Positions 51,860 to 61,009 of a stretch of 64,000 bases of DNA are shown here, piece by piece. The DNA comes from G963662675 sp963676845 (GTDB taxonomy: Bacteria > Bacteroidota > Bacteroidia > Bacteroidales > Prolixibacteraceae). The notes beneath the pieces were generated by a model. It worked only from the letters and a program-made list of their open reading frames with translations, ran no database searches and was not told the DNA's origin. Positions within the stretch are counted from its first letter, which is position 1, and every line of letters starts with the position of its first letter. The stretch spans positions 62,001 through 126,000 of the forward strand of contig CAXXKK010000034.1 in NCBI GenBank assembly GCA_963676845.2, read 5' to 3'. The position numbers were made by a program, and so were the translations under genes.

Positions 51860-54052
51860 CTACTTCAGATTTGTATTTAAGAAATCAGTCATCTTTTGAT
51901 AGAGGTGAAGACGTGTGATTCCTCCATAAATGCTATGGTTGCGATTAGTGTAAATTGCCATGTCAAACTGAGTGCCTTCCTGTACTAATGTTTCTATGAA
52001 TTCCATTGTGTTTTGAAGATGAACATTATCATCGGCAGATCCATGCATGATAAGTAATCTTCCGGTAATTCCTTCAGGGTTGGCAAATGGTGTTGCTTCT
52101 GCATATCCATCCGGATTTTCTTTTGGAGTACGCATAAATCTTTCGGTGTAAACGGTATCATAAAACTTATGATGGGTGAGGGGAGCAACAGCAATTCCAG
52201 CTTTGAAAATATCTCCACCTTTTTCCATGCTCATAAGAGTCATGAATCCACCAAAACTCCATCCCCAAATAGCAATATTATCTTTATCAACATAGGAAAG
52301 AGTTCCCAGATATTTGGCTGTTTCAACCTGATCGTCTGATTCATATTTTCCTAAGCGCAGGTAAGTTTGCTTGCGGAAATCTTCACCACGGGCTCCGGTT
52401 CCTCGTGGGTCAACACAGGCGACAATATAACCTTCCTGTGCCAGGTAGTTATACCAGTCAACCGACCATTCATCCAAAACTTCCTGCGAATTTGGTCCGC
52501 TATATTGGGTCATTACAACCGGGTATTTTTCAGTTTCTTCAAAACCAACAGGTTTCAGTATCCATCCGTTTAGCAAAATACCTTCTGATGTTGTAAATGT
52601 AAAAAATTCTTTAGGGGTAATTTCGTAATTCGAGAGATTTTCCTTCAGTGCCTGGTTGTCTTCCAAAACTCGAATTTGTTTCCCGTCAATTTCATGTAGG
52701 GTAACCAGGTTGGGCTCTGTAGTGCTGGAAAAGTAGTTGATGAAATATTTAAATCCAGAGCTGAATTCCGCATTATTTGTTCCTGTTAATGTCGATAATT
52801 TGCCTTCCTTTTTTTCATCGAGGCTGATGTAATATACTTCTCTTCTCAACGGAGATTCTTTTGCAGCCTGATAGTAGAAAATTTCTTTTTTTGGATCAAA
52901 TCCGTAGAATTCGGTTACATCATATTCACCTTTAGTGATCTGTTTTACCAGGAAGCCAAGTCTGTCATACAAGTATAAGTGAGAATAACCATCTCGCTCA
53001 CTCATGACAATGAAGTATTCATTTCCAGGAAGGAATTTGAATTCATCCAGAAAAATCTCATCAATATATTTGTCATTTTTTTCAGTGAGTAATGGACGGC
53101 TTTCTCCGGTATACGGGTTGGCTAGAAAAATATCCATTACATTTTGTCGGCGGTTAAAACGCATTACTGCCAGATCTTCGCCATCAAGAGTCCATTTTAA
53201 ACGAGGAATATAAATGTCGGTTTCTTCTCCAACCTCAACCTGAATGGTTGTTCTTGATTCGATTTCATACACATGTACACTTACTATTGAATTGTTTTCT
53301 CCGGCTTTGGGGTATTTAAATCGATATTCCGAAGGATAAAGTTCATTATTCTCATAAGTTGGATATTGGCCTGCATAAATAGGCATTGAAAATTCGTTAA
53401 CTTCACTTTCATCAAACTTAGTGAAAGCCAAAAAATCTGAATTTGGTGACCATGCAAAAGCTTTGTTGTAGCTGAATTCTTCTTCGTAAACCCAGTCAGG
53501 TGCACCATTAATGATTTCATTCTTTTTTCCATCAAATGTAACCTGACTTTCTGTGCCAAATTTCAAACTTTTAATAAAGATATTGTTATCTCGAACAAAA
53601 GCAACGCGTTCTCCATTGGGCGAAAACGTAGCAAGTTGTTGGCGACCTTTTGCTGAAAGTTCTGTGAGTTCTTGTGTTATTGAATTCCAAATATAGTATT
53701 CCGCGGTGTATGAGCGTCGGTATATTCGTTCAACTTGGGTTGTCAGAAGGATTTTTGTTTCATCATCACTAAGCTGGTAGGCTGAAAATGATGATATTGG
53801 GGCATTTTCAATCTCGGATAAATTGAATAGAATTTCAACTTCTTCCCCGGTTTTGTAGCTGTGTTTTACAATCCGTTTGTTATCTTCCATGGTTGTGTAA
53901 TGGATCCCGTCATTCATCGAGCGAAGACCTTCTACTGTTTCAGTGGCAAATGTCCCTTTTAATTGGACATCTTCCAGCGTTATTTCTTTTTGGGCACTAA
54001 GCGGAAGACTAATAATAAAATACAGGCATAAAAATAGAATCTGTTTGTACAT
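51860..54052 (-). CDS. S9 family dipeptidyl-peptidase (DPP IV type)
   Basis: An exported serine peptidase that removes dipeptides after proline or alanine from peptides. 730 residues from the ATG at 54052, whose product begins with a signal peptide MYKQILFLCLYFIISLPLSA; a longer reading from 54160 adds 36 residues before it and is unlikely. N-terminal beta-propeller (about 40-480) and alpha/beta hydrolase with catalytic S599 in GWSFGGF, D674 in HGSADDNVH and H706 in RNHSIYG, the same spacing (75 and 32) as other DPP IV enzymes. The DPP IV EE pair that binds the N-terminus is represented by DWVYEEEFSYNKAF. Confidence 0.95.
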   Translation of the reverse strand: MYKQILFLCLYFIISLPLSAQKEITLEDVQLKGTFATETVEGLRSMNDGIHYTTMEDNKRIVKHSYKTGEEVEILFNLSEIENAPISSFSAYQLSDDETKILLTTQVERIYRRSYTAEYYIWNSITQELTELSAKGRQQLATFSPNGERVAFVRDNNIFIKSLKFGTESQVTFDGKKNEIINGAPDWVYEEEFSYNKAFAWSPNSDFLAFTKFDESEVNEFSMPIYAGQYPTYENNELYPSEYRFKYPKAGENNSIVSVHVYEIESRTTIQVEVGEETDIYIPRLKWTLDGEDLAVMRFNRRQNVMDIFLANPYTGESRPLLTEKNDKYIDEIFLDEFKFLPGNEYFIVMSERDGYSHLYLYDRLGFLVKQITKGEYDVTEFYGFDPKKEIFYYQAAKESPLRREVYYISLDEKKEGKLSTLTGTNNAEFSSGFKYFINYFSSTTEPNLVTLHEIDGKQIRVLEDNQALKENLSNYEITPKEFFTFTTSEGILLNGWILKPVGFEETEKYPVVMTQYSGPNSQEVLDEWSVDWYNYLAQEGYIVACVDPRGTGARGEDFRKQTYLRLGKYESDDQVETAKYLGTLSYVDKDNIAIWGWSFGGFMTLMSMEKGGDIFKAGIAVAPLTHHKFYDTVYTERFMRTPKENPDGYAEATPFANPEGITGRLLIMHGSADDNVHLQNTMEFIETLVQEGTQFDMAIYTNRNHSIYGGITRLHLYQKMTDFLNTNLK

Positions 54053-54181
54053 GTGAATAAATTTAGTTCTCAAAGCTTTGAATTTTTCTAAAAATAAAAA
54101 AGACTTAATAAAAGAATTTAAATTAATGAATACTTTTAGGTTTTTATATTTATAGCTCAAAATAATTAATTCAATTTTGAA

Positions 54182-55228
54182 ATGAAAAAAATAATTTCTC
54201 TTATAGGACTTTGTTCTTTGATTAACATTACAGCTTTTTCGCAGTCTGATGTTGTTGGTTTTTTAAGTTCGGGAAAGGATGATGCTACTCAATTATTTGA
54301 AGCCTACCTAAATCCGTATGCAGTTGCTCTGGGAGAAGGGTTAAATAATTCGTGGTATAATACAGCTCAGGTTCATAAATTTTTAGGGTTTGATTTACAG
54401 TTGAGTGTTAGTGCTGTTAAAATTCCGTCTGCAGACCAAACTTTTGATATTAGTGCACTGAACCTTAATAACATTGTTCTTGCCAGTGGAAGTAACCCTG
54501 TTTTGCCAACAATTGCAGGTAAGGAGCAGGCTGGCCCAGAGCTGGAGGTCTATGACGGAGAAAATTATCAAATGTCTTTTAATGCGCCGCCAGGATCAGG
54601 GATGGATATTGTTCCTGTTCCAATGTTGCAGGCTGGAATAGGGATTGGTTTGCATACTGAACTGATCGGAAGGTATGTTCCGGAACAGGATATTTTATCA
54701 GGCGACAATTCAAAAGTAGGTCTTTATGGAATTGGAATTAAGCATAGTTTTAAAGATTGGATTCCTTTCTTAAAACATTTGCCTTTTGATGCCTCTTTAT
54801 TTGCCGGTTATTCGACTATCTATGCTGAGGATAATGTCTCGTTTGGACTTGATAATTATGGCCTGTCTCCTGAATCATATGATTATGAACAGGATCCCAA
54901 TCAGATGCTTGATGTAGAATCAGAAACGATGAAGGTTGGATTGATTGTTTCAAAAAAAGTTAGTGTACTTACTATTTTTGCCAGTGTTTCGCAGAATAGC
55001 AGTAAGCTGGATGTTGATTTGAAAGGTCGTTATCCGTTTGTAACTTTCGATGGAGATGATGTAAGCATTGCAGATGAAGTAGATCCTGTTTCTGTTCATT
55101 TTGAATCTTCACATGTCGCTTTAGATGCAGGTCTTCGGTTGAAGTTGGGCTTTTTAAGTTTCTCCGGATCAATAAGTAAATCTAACTATACCGCTTATAA
55201 TATTGGAGTTGGAGTTGGTTTTAGATAA
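54182..55228 (+). CDS. DUF6588 outer-membrane protein
   Basis: A 348-residue protein with signal peptide (about 1-21), then a beta-rich sequence with repeated alternating hydrophobic strands and glycine turns, consistent with a small outer-membrane beta-barrel. The pattern (LNPYAVALGEGLNNSWYNTA near residue 42 and the VPMLQAGIGIGLHTELIGRY strand near 150) fits the DUF6588 family as I recall it; function unknown. It is divergent to the DPP IV gene. Confidence 0.75.
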   Translation: MKKIISLIGLCSLINITAFSQSDVVGFLSSGKDDATQLFEAYLNPYAVALGEGLNNSWYNTAQVHKFLGFDLQLSVSAVKIPSADQTFDISALNLNNIVLASGSNPVLPTIAGKEQAGPELEVYDGENYQMSFNAPPGSGMDIVPVPMLQAGIGIGLHTELIGRYVPEQDILSGDNSKVGLYGIGIKHSFKDWIPFLKHLPFDASLFAGYSTIYAEDNVSFGLDNYGLSPESYDYEQDPNQMLDVESETMKVGLIVSKKVSVLTIFASVSQNSSKLDVDLKGRYPFVTFDGDDVSIADEVDPVSVHFESSHVALDAGLRLKLGFLSFSGSISKSNYTAYNIGVGVGFR

Positions 55229-55382
55229 AAATCTACAACGGTATCTTTTTTTTGTGATATTTAAAACAGGTTGTTTTTCAGAGAGTAACAATTGTTTTTA
55301 AGTTGAAAGTTTCCTTTTTGTTACTTCCAATTTATTGAATAATAAAAACGAAACTATTTTACGACTGTCTCTCAATAATAAT

Positions 55383-55390
55383 TATCTTTG
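55383..55390 (+). promoter_or_regulatory. -7 promoter element of thrS
   Basis: TATCTTTG matches TAnnTTTG and lies 33 bases before the chosen thrS ATG. An in-frame TTG inside this element therefore cannot be the start. Confidence 0.55.
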
Positions 55391-55423
55391 CAGCCTGAAA
55401 ATAAGATACTCAAAAGTATACAG

Positions 55424-57373
55424 ATGATTAAGATTACATTACCTGATAACAGTGTTCGTGAATTCGAAAATGCAGTAAACGGGCTGGAGATTGCAAAATC
55501 GATCAGTAGCCGTTTGGCAAAAGAGGTTTTGGCTATTTCTGTAAATGGTGAGGTTTGGGATTTAAACCGACCCATTACCGAAGATGCCCATATTAAGTTA
55601 TTTAAGTGGGAAGACCGAGAAGGAAAAGAAACGTTTTGGCATTCATCAGCCCACTTGATGGCTGAGGCTATCGAGTTCTTTTATCCGGGAACCAAATTTG
55701 GGATCGGGCCAACTGTTGATACGGGGTTTTATTATGATATTGATCTTCCTGAAGGGAAGCAACTAACAGAAAAAGATCTGGCAGCAATCGAAAAGAAAAT
55801 GATTGAGCTGGCTCGTAATAAAAATGAAATTGTTCGTTCCGAGATTTCTAAAGCTGATGCTTTGTCTATGTTCACTGAAAAGAATGACGATCTAAAGCAA
55901 GAGTTAATCAGTGAATTGGAAGATGGAACAATTACGCTTTATAATCAGGGTGATTTCACGGACTTATGCCGTGGTCCTCACTTGCCCAATACGTCATACA
56001 TTAAAGCAGTAAAACTGACTTCAATTGCAGGTGCGTATTGGAGAGGCGATGAGAAAAATAAAATGCTTACCCGTGTTTATGGTGTTACTTTCCCAAAACA
56101 AAAGATGCTGGAAGAGTATCTGGTCTTGCTGGAAGAAGCGAAAAAACGTGACCACCGTAAAATTGGTAAGGAAATGGAACTTTTTACTTTTTCGCAGGCA
56201 GTGGGACAGGGGTTACCATTGTGGTTGCCTAAAGGAGCAATGCTTCGTCAGCAACTGGAAGATTTCCTGAAAAAAGTGCAAAAGAGATTCGGTTACGAGC
56301 AGGTTATCACTCCGCATATTGGAGATATCAATTTGTATAAGACTTCAGGTCACTATGCGAAATATGGAGAAGATTCATTTCAATCGATAAAAACACCAGC
56401 CGAGGGTGAAGAGTATTTGTTGAAACCCATGAATTGTCCCCACCATTGTGAGATTTATAAGTTCAAGCCTCGTTCATACAAGGATCTTCCTGTGCGCATG
56501 GCCGAGTTTGGAACAGTTTATCGCTACGAACAAAGTGGAGAGTTGCATGGTTTAACCCGTGTGCGTGGTTTTACTCAGGATGATGCACATATTTATTGTC
56601 GTCCTGATCAATTAAAAGATGAGTTCAAAAAAGTTATCGATATTATCTTCATTATTTTCAAGGCGTTGAGTTTTGAAAATTACACAGCACAAATCTCGTT
56701 AAGAGATCCAAACAAGCCTGAGAAATACATTGGCTCTCCAGAAAACTGGGACAAAGCAGAAAAGGCTATTGTTGAGGCTGCAGAAGAAAAAGGATTGGAG
56801 ACAATAACAGAATATGGAGAAGCTGCATTTTATGGACCGAAACTGGATTTTATGATTAAAGATGCACTTGGACGTAATTGGCAACTTGGAACGATTCAGG
56901 TTGATTACAACTTGCCGGAACGTTTTAATTTGGAATATATTGGAGCGGATGATAACCGTCATCGTCCGATAATGATCCACCGTGCACCTTTCGGATCAAT
57001 GGAACGTTTTGTGGCAGTGTTAATTGAACATACGGCTGGGAAATTCCCACTTTGGTTAACTCCGGAGCAGGTTGTAATTCTACCAATCAGTGAAAAATAT
57101 AATGAATATGCCCAAAATGTTTCAGATTTTCTAAATAATTCCGATATTCGCAGCTTAATTGACGATCGTAACGAAAAGATCGGTAGAAAGATACGGGATA
57201 ACGAGTTGAAACGAATTCCGTATTTGTTAATTGTTGGGGAAAAAGAAGCAGAATCAGGACAAGTAGCTGTGCGTAAGCAAGGTGAAGGAGATCAGGGAGT
57301 GATGACAAAAGAAGATTTTGCAGATTTCCTTAACAAAGAAGTAAAAGAACAATTATCAGCATTTTATAACTAA
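55424..57373 (+). CDS. thrS: threonine--tRNA ligase
   Basis: Charges tRNA-Thr with threonine. 649 residues: TGS domain (about 1-60, KITLPDNSVREF), second additional editing domain with HSSAHLMAEAIEFFYPG and the HxxxH/CHLP-type zinc-like residues GDFTDLCRGPHLP, then the class II catalytic core with MNCPHHCEIYK zinc-binding motif and motif 2 GTVYRYEQSGELHGLTRVRG, and the anticodon-binding domain. I chose the ATG at 55424 (MIKITLP). First gene of the thrS-infC-rpmI-rplT operon. Confidence 0.97.
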   Translation: MIKITLPDNSVREFENAVNGLEIAKSISSRLAKEVLAISVNGEVWDLNRPITEDAHIKLFKWEDREGKETFWHSSAHLMAEAIEFFYPGTKFGIGPTVDTGFYYDIDLPEGKQLTEKDLAAIEKKMIELARNKNEIVRSEISKADALSMFTEKNDDLKQELISELEDGTITLYNQGDFTDLCRGPHLPNTSYIKAVKLTSIAGAYWRGDEKNKMLTRVYGVTFPKQKMLEEYLVLLEEAKKRDHRKIGKEMELFTFSQAVGQGLPLWLPKGAMLRQQLEDFLKKVQKRFGYEQVITPHIGDINLYKTSGHYAKYGEDSFQSIKTPAEGEEYLLKPMNCPHHCEIYKFKPRSYKDLPVRMAEFGTVYRYEQSGELHGLTRVRGFTQDDAHIYCRPDQLKDEFKKVIDIIFIIFKALSFENYTAQISLRDPNKPEKYIGSPENWDKAEKAIVEAAEEKGLETITEYGEAAFYGPKLDFMIKDALGRNWQLGTIQVDYNLPERFNLEYIGADDNRHRPIMIHRAPFGSMERFVAVLIEHTAGKFPLWLTPEQVVILPISEKYNEYAQNVSDFLNNSDIRSLIDDRNEKIGRKIRDNELKRIPYLLIVGEKEAESGQVAVRKQGEGDQGVMTKEDFADFLNKEVKEQLSAFYN

Positions 57374-57381
57374 AAAGAAAT

Positions 57382-57387
57382 AGGAGG
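57382..57387 (+). promoter_or_regulatory. strong Shine-Dalgarno site of infC
   Basis: AGGAGG, eight bases before the ATC start at 57396. Such perfect sites are rare in this window and the phylum, and the site decides the non-standard start. Confidence 0.75.
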
Positions 57388-57395
57388 TTTTTCGT

Positions 57396-57959
57396 ATCGC
57401 AATTAGAAGACCCAATAGAGGTAGAGGCGGCCGCAGAGTAGAAACAGGACCGGCTCACAAGCTTAACCACAGAATACGTGCACAAAGGGTGCGTTTAGTT
57501 GGTGAAAATATTGAAGAACAAGGAGTTTATTCTTTGCAGGAAGCATTAAAAATTGCAGAAGAGCAAGAACTTGATCTGGTTGAAATTTCGCCAAACGCTG
57601 ACCCTCCAGTATGTAAGGTTATAGATTACCAAAAGTTTCTTTATCAACAGAAAAAGAAACAAAAAGAAATGAAAGCCAAGGCAGTGAAAATTGTTGTCAA
57701 AGAAATTCGATTTGGTCCGAATACCGATGAACATGATTTTCAATTTAAGCTAAGGCATGCTGAAAAATTTTTAAAAGAAGGGGCAAAAGTGAAAGCTTTC
57801 GTATTCTTTAAAGGAAGATCAATCTTGTTTAAAGAACAAGGAGAGATTTTATTATTGAAATTTGCCACTGAACTTGAGGAACTTGGTAAAGTTGAACAAC
57901 TTCCAAGACTTGAAGGAAAAAGAATGACCATGTTTATTTCACCAAAGAAGAAGAAGTAA
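57396..57959 (+). CDS. infC: translation initiation factor IF-3
   Basis: Binds the 30S subunit, checks the start codon and prevents premature 50S joining. 187 residues from an apparent ATC start at 57396, eight bases after AGGAGG; the frame opens at the TAG at 57381 and contains no ATG, GTG or TTG before the GTG at 57489, which would cut off about 31 conserved N-terminal residues (IAIRRPNRGRGGRRVE, then NHRIRAQRVRLVGENIEEQG). Non-AUG starts are characteristic of infC and allow IF-3 to repress its own synthesis. The N- and C-terminal domains are otherwise complete. 22 bases after thrS. Confidence 0.9.
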   Translation: MAIRRPNRGRGGRRVETGPAHKLNHRIRAQRVRLVGENIEEQGVYSLQEALKIAEEQELDLVEISPNADPPVCKVIDYQKFLYQQKKKQKEMKAKAVKIVVKEIRFGPNTDEHDFQFKLRHAEKFLKEGAKVKAFVFFKGRSILFKEQGEILLLKFATELEELGKVEQLPRLEGKRMTMFISPKKKK

Positions 57960-57992
57960 TTTTTCTTTGATAATATAAAAGAAGGAAAGAAG

Positions 57993-58190
57993 ATGCCAAA
58001 AATGAAAACCAATTCCGGTGCAAAAAAACGTTTTAAAACTACCGGAACAGGAAAATTGAAAAGGAAGCATGCTTTTAAAAGTCACATTTTGACTAAAAAA
58101 ACAAAAAAGCAAAAGAGAAACTTGACTCATCCAGGATTAGTTGATAAGGCTGATGAGAAAAACATCAAGCTTCTTTTGACAATGAAGTAA
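57993..58190 (+). CDS. rpmI: 50S ribosomal protein L35
   Basis: 65 residues, the usual length, with the typical basic sequence PKMKTNSGAKKRFKTTGTGK and the C-terminal ADEKNIKLLLTMK. Located between infC and rplT in the standard order, with AAGGAAAGAAG before its ATG. Confidence 0.96.
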   Translation: MPKMKTNSGAKKRFKTTGTGKLKRKHAFKSHILTKKTKKQKRNLTHPGLVDKADEKNIKLLLTMK

Positions 58191-58287
58191 TCCTTTTCAA
58201 AAAGAAAGAAAATTTAAAGTTTGTAACAAGTGAATTAGCCAGAAAGTTCCGGGAATAACCGGGCGCTAACCACACAAAATTAAGATT

Positions 58288-58632
58288 ATGCCAAGATCAG
58301 TAAATCATGTAGCTTCACGGGCTCGCAGGAAAAAAATCCTCAAACAAACCAAAGGAAATTTTGGTGCCCGTAGAAACGTTTGGACGGTAGCAAAAAATAC
58401 CTACGAGAAAGGTTTGCAATATGCTTACCGTGATAGAAAAGCAAAAAAGAGAAATTTCCGTGCATTATGGATTCAGCGTATTAATGCTGCAGTTCGTATG
58501 GAAGGAATGAGCTATTCTCAGTTTATTGGATTGTTGAAAAAGAACAATATCGAGATAAACCGTAAGGTTTTAGCTGATTTAGCGATGAATCAACCAGCTG
58601 CTTTCAAAGCAATTGTTGATAAGGTGAAATAA
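58288..58632 (+). CDS. rplT: 50S ribosomal protein L20
   Basis: 114 residues, standard for L20, which binds 23S rRNA early in assembly. RSVNHVASRARRKKILKQ at the start and MEGMSYSQFIGLLKKNNIEI near the end are conserved. The 97-base spacer upstream contains a short CCGG palindrome but no clear L20 autoregulatory structure. Last gene of the operon, followed by a strong terminator. Confidence 0.97.
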   Translation: MPRSVNHVASRARRKKILKQTKGNFGARRNVWTVAKNTYEKGLQYAYRDRKAKKRNFRALWIQRINAAVRMEGMSYSQFIGLLKKNNIEINRKVLADLAMNQPAAFKAIVDKVK

Positions 58633-58664
58633 GAAATCCAAAATTTAGGTGAAATAAAATAGAG

Positions 58665-58694
58665 GCCACTCCATTGCGGAGTGGCTTTTTTTTT
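58665..58694 (+). terminator. rho-independent terminator of the thrS-rplT operon
   Basis: Perfect 8-bp GC-rich hairpin GCCACTCC/GGAGTGGC with a five-base loop and nine T residues. Confidence 0.95.
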
Positions 58695-58740
58695 GCTGTT
58701 TGTTCATGTGGATAATATGCCGTACATCATATGAAACGGT

Positions 58741-58771
58741 TTTTGTTGACATACTTATATTTCTATATTTG
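58741..58771 (+). promoter_or_regulatory. promoter of the C1 peptidase gene
   Basis: TTTTG (58741-58745), 18-base spacer and TATATTTG (58764-58771), matching the phylum's -33/-7 pattern. Confidence 0.6.
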
Positions 58772-58792
58772 AAAAACTCATAAGGGACGGAT

Positions 58793-60082
58793 ATGTATCA
58801 GGAAAGGGGAAATATAGAAACTTCATTTTTTAATTCAAGCATGATTTTATTCGCAAAAAGATTTTTTCAAAGTAGAAATATGTTGAAATCAGTCATTCTC
58901 TTTTTGATGATTTCAGGTATATGTAATAATGTAAATGCAAAGAATAAGGGCAGTGAACCAGAAGAAGGTTATCAATTTACTTTAATAAAAGAATTACCGC
59001 ACACACCGATAGAGAATCAGAATAGTTCAAGTACATGCTGGTCATTTTCAGGACTTGGTTTCCTTGAATCTGAGATGTTAAGATTGGGAAAACCAGAGGT
59101 GAATTTGTCTGAAATGTTTGTTGTATGGCATACCTATAGTGAGAAAAGTGAAAAATATGTTCGTATGCATGGTAACCTAACATTCTCTCCTGGTGGGGCT
59201 TTTCACGATGTTACTCATGTTATTGAAGAATATGGCATCGTACCCGAATCTGTTTATTCCGGTCTTAAATATGGTGAAGAAAAACATGTACATTCAGAAA
59301 TGGACAAAGTTTTAAAAGAACATGTAAAAGCTGTTGTTGAGAATGGAAACCGTAAATTAAGTACTGCTTGGGAAAAATCAATTCGTTCTACATTGAACTC
59401 ATATCTTGGAGAATTGCCTGAGAGTTTTGAGTACGAAGGGGAAGAGTACACTCCTCAAAGTTTTGCACGTGACTATGTGGGATTAAATATGAATGATTAT
59501 GTGGAATTAACTTCATATACGCATCATCCTTTCTATGAAAAATTTGTTCTCGAAATTCCAGATAACTGGATGTGGGGGGAGATATACAATATTCCACTGG
59601 AAGAATTGGATCTTATAATTAGCAATGCAATTGATAATGACTTTACAGTTGCCTGGGCTGCTGATGTAAGTGAGAAAGGTTTTAGTTCTACTTCTGATGG
59701 TGTTGCAATTATACCGGAAGTGAATCTTGAGGAAATGTCTAATTCGGAGCAACGCAAATGGGAGCGAATGTCTGATAGTGAAAGAGATGAGGAACTCTAT
59801 ACTTTTGAGGGACCTTCTTTAGAAAAGGAAATAACTCAGGAATTGAGACAAATTGGTTTTGATAATTATCAGACCACAGATGACCATGGTATGCTTATTG
59901 TCGGAAAAGCAAGTGACCAGGATGGGAATATCTATTATAAAGTGAAAAACTCGTGGGGAGACTATAATGATTTTGGTGGATACTTCTATGCTTCCGAGTC
60001 TTATGTGCAATATAAGACCATGAGCATAATGGTTCATAAAGATGCAATCCCTCGAGATATTCAAAGGAAACTAGGACTTTAA
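58793..60082 (+). CDS. C1 family cysteine peptidase (bleomycin hydrolase type)
   Basis: A papain-fold peptidase similar to the PepC/bleomycin hydrolase subfamily. Active-site Cys in NSSSTCWSFSGL, His in DDHGMLIVG and Asn in KNSWGDYN are in order, with the long insertion typical of the subfamily. A signal-like hydrophobic segment (MLKSVILFLMISGICNN from residue 30) suggests export, so the true start may be the ATG at 58880 (400 residues); the ATG at 58793 is kept because the promoter lies 22 bases upstream. Downstream genes are convergent and directly abutting. Confidence 0.88.
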   Translation: MYQERGNIETSFFNSSMILFAKRFFQSRNMLKSVILFLMISGICNNVNAKNKGSEPEEGYQFTLIKELPHTPIENQNSSSTCWSFSGLGFLESEMLRLGKPEVNLSEMFVVWHTYSEKSEKYVRMHGNLTFSPGGAFHDVTHVIEEYGIVPESVYSGLKYGEEKHVHSEMDKVLKEHVKAVVENGNRKLSTAWEKSIRSTLNSYLGELPESFEYEGEEYTPQSFARDYVGLNMNDYVELTSYTHHPFYEKFVLEIPDNWMWGEIYNIPLEELDLIISNAIDNDFTVAWAADVSEKGFSSTSDGVAIIPEVNLEEMSNSEQRKWERMSDSERDEELYTFEGPSLEKEITQELRQIGFDNYQTTDDHGMLIVGKASDQDGNIYYKVKNSWGDYNDFGGYFYASESYVQYKTMSIMVHKDAIPRDIQRKLGL

Positions 60083-60529
60083 TCAAAATAATTCAGTTAC
60101 AAGTCCACAAATTTTTTCGAGAAATATCACATCTTGTTTAGTGAATGGAGCAGGAGAATGACTGTCAATATCAATCTCTGCTATAAATTTATCATTTTTA
60201 AGTATTGGGACAACAATCTCTGATTGAACATCTATACTACACGAAATGTAGTTGTCAATTTGTGAAACATCCTGAACAACTATAGTTTCTTTCTTTTTTG
60301 CAACCTGGCCGCAAACACCTTTGCCTATGGCTATTTGAGTGTGCTCTGTAGGTTTTCCGGAATAAGGGCCTAAAATAAGTTGTCCATCTTTTAAAATGTA
60401 AAAACCCACCCAGTCGTAATGATAGATCTTTTCTTTTAGTATTTGACAGATAAGAGTCAGTTTTTCTGAAGTATTAGAAGAAATTAATGATTCAATTTCT
60501 TCCAATACTATTTGAAATTCTTTATTCAC
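60083..60529 (-). CDS. GAF-domain protein, free methionine-(R)-sulfoxide reductase-like
   Basis: A 148-residue single GAF domain like E. coli fRMsr, which reduces free methionine-R-sulfoxide. WVGFYILKDG, GKGVCGQVA and SEIVVPILKND strands match. Cysteines C73 and C97 are 24 residues apart, like the catalytic C94 and C118 of the E. coli enzyme; the third Cys (C84 there) is absent (His here), and the usual Asp after the last Cys is Ser. Some members of the family work with two cysteines, so activity is plausible but unproved. Last gene in a pyrB-pyrI-GAF run, eight bases after pyrI. Confidence 0.75.
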   Translation of the reverse strand: MNKEFQIVLEEIESLISSNTSEKLTLICQILKEKIYHYDWVGFYILKDGQLILGPYSGKPTEHTQIAIGKGVCGQVAKKKETIVVQDVSQIDNYISCSIDVQSEIVVPILKNDKFIAEIDIDSHSPAPFTKQDVIFLEKICGLVTELF

Positions 60530-60536
60530 TTTTTAA

Positions 60537-61007
60537 TTACTTTATTACCATTTGGTGTTCGTTTGTAATTTTCTCGCAGTATTTACATTTTAATGCCAAT
60601 GGTTCCTTATTAATCACAGAGAAGGAGGACGTTATTGCTTCGTGATTTGTTATACATTGTGGATTAAAGCATTTTACGATACCAACAATTTGATCTGGAA
60701 CTTCAACAACACGTTTTTCAACAACTTTATAGTCTTTTATAATATTGAGTTTTGCGTGAGGAGCAATTAATGCAATACGGTTAATGTCATCGTCAGCAAA
60801 AAACTGATTTGATGCTTTTATGATCGCTTTACTACCTAGCTTATTACTATCCAGATTCATGCCAAAGGTGGTCATGTGGCTAGTCTTATCGAGTTCAAGG
60901 ATAGAGATTACTTTAAATAAGCTTTCAGCAGGTATGTGGTCAATTACTGTGCCTTCGCTGATCGCGCTAACCTTGAGTTTTAATTTCTTTTTTATAGGAT
61001 CTTTCAT
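60537..61007 (-). CDS. pyrI: aspartate carbamoyltransferase regulatory subunit
   Basis: Regulatory chain of ATCase, which makes the enzyme sensitive to CTP and ATP. 156 residues, near-standard. N-terminal nucleotide-binding domain with VSAISEGTVIDHIPAES and the C-terminal zinc domain with C-x4-C (CFNPQC) and C-x2-C (CKYC). Starts two bases after the pyrB stop, so translated with it. Confidence 0.96.
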   Translation of the reverse strand: MKDPIKKKLKLKVSAISEGTVIDHIPAESLFKVISILELDKTSHMTTFGMNLDSNKLGSKAIIKASNQFFADDDINRIALIAPHAKLNIIKDYKVVEKRVVEVPDQIVGIVKCFNPQCITNHEAITSSFSVINKEPLALKCKYCEKITNEHQMVIK

Positions 61008-61009
61008 GA

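Noticed and set aside
57489..57959. GTG start for IF-3
   Set aside because: It would remove about 31 conserved N-terminal residues and has no ribosome site, whereas the ATC at 57396 follows AGGAGG.
58191..58287. L20 autoregulatory leader before rplT
   Set aside because: Only a short CCGG palindrome was found; no structure resembling known L20 leaders could be confirmed by eye.
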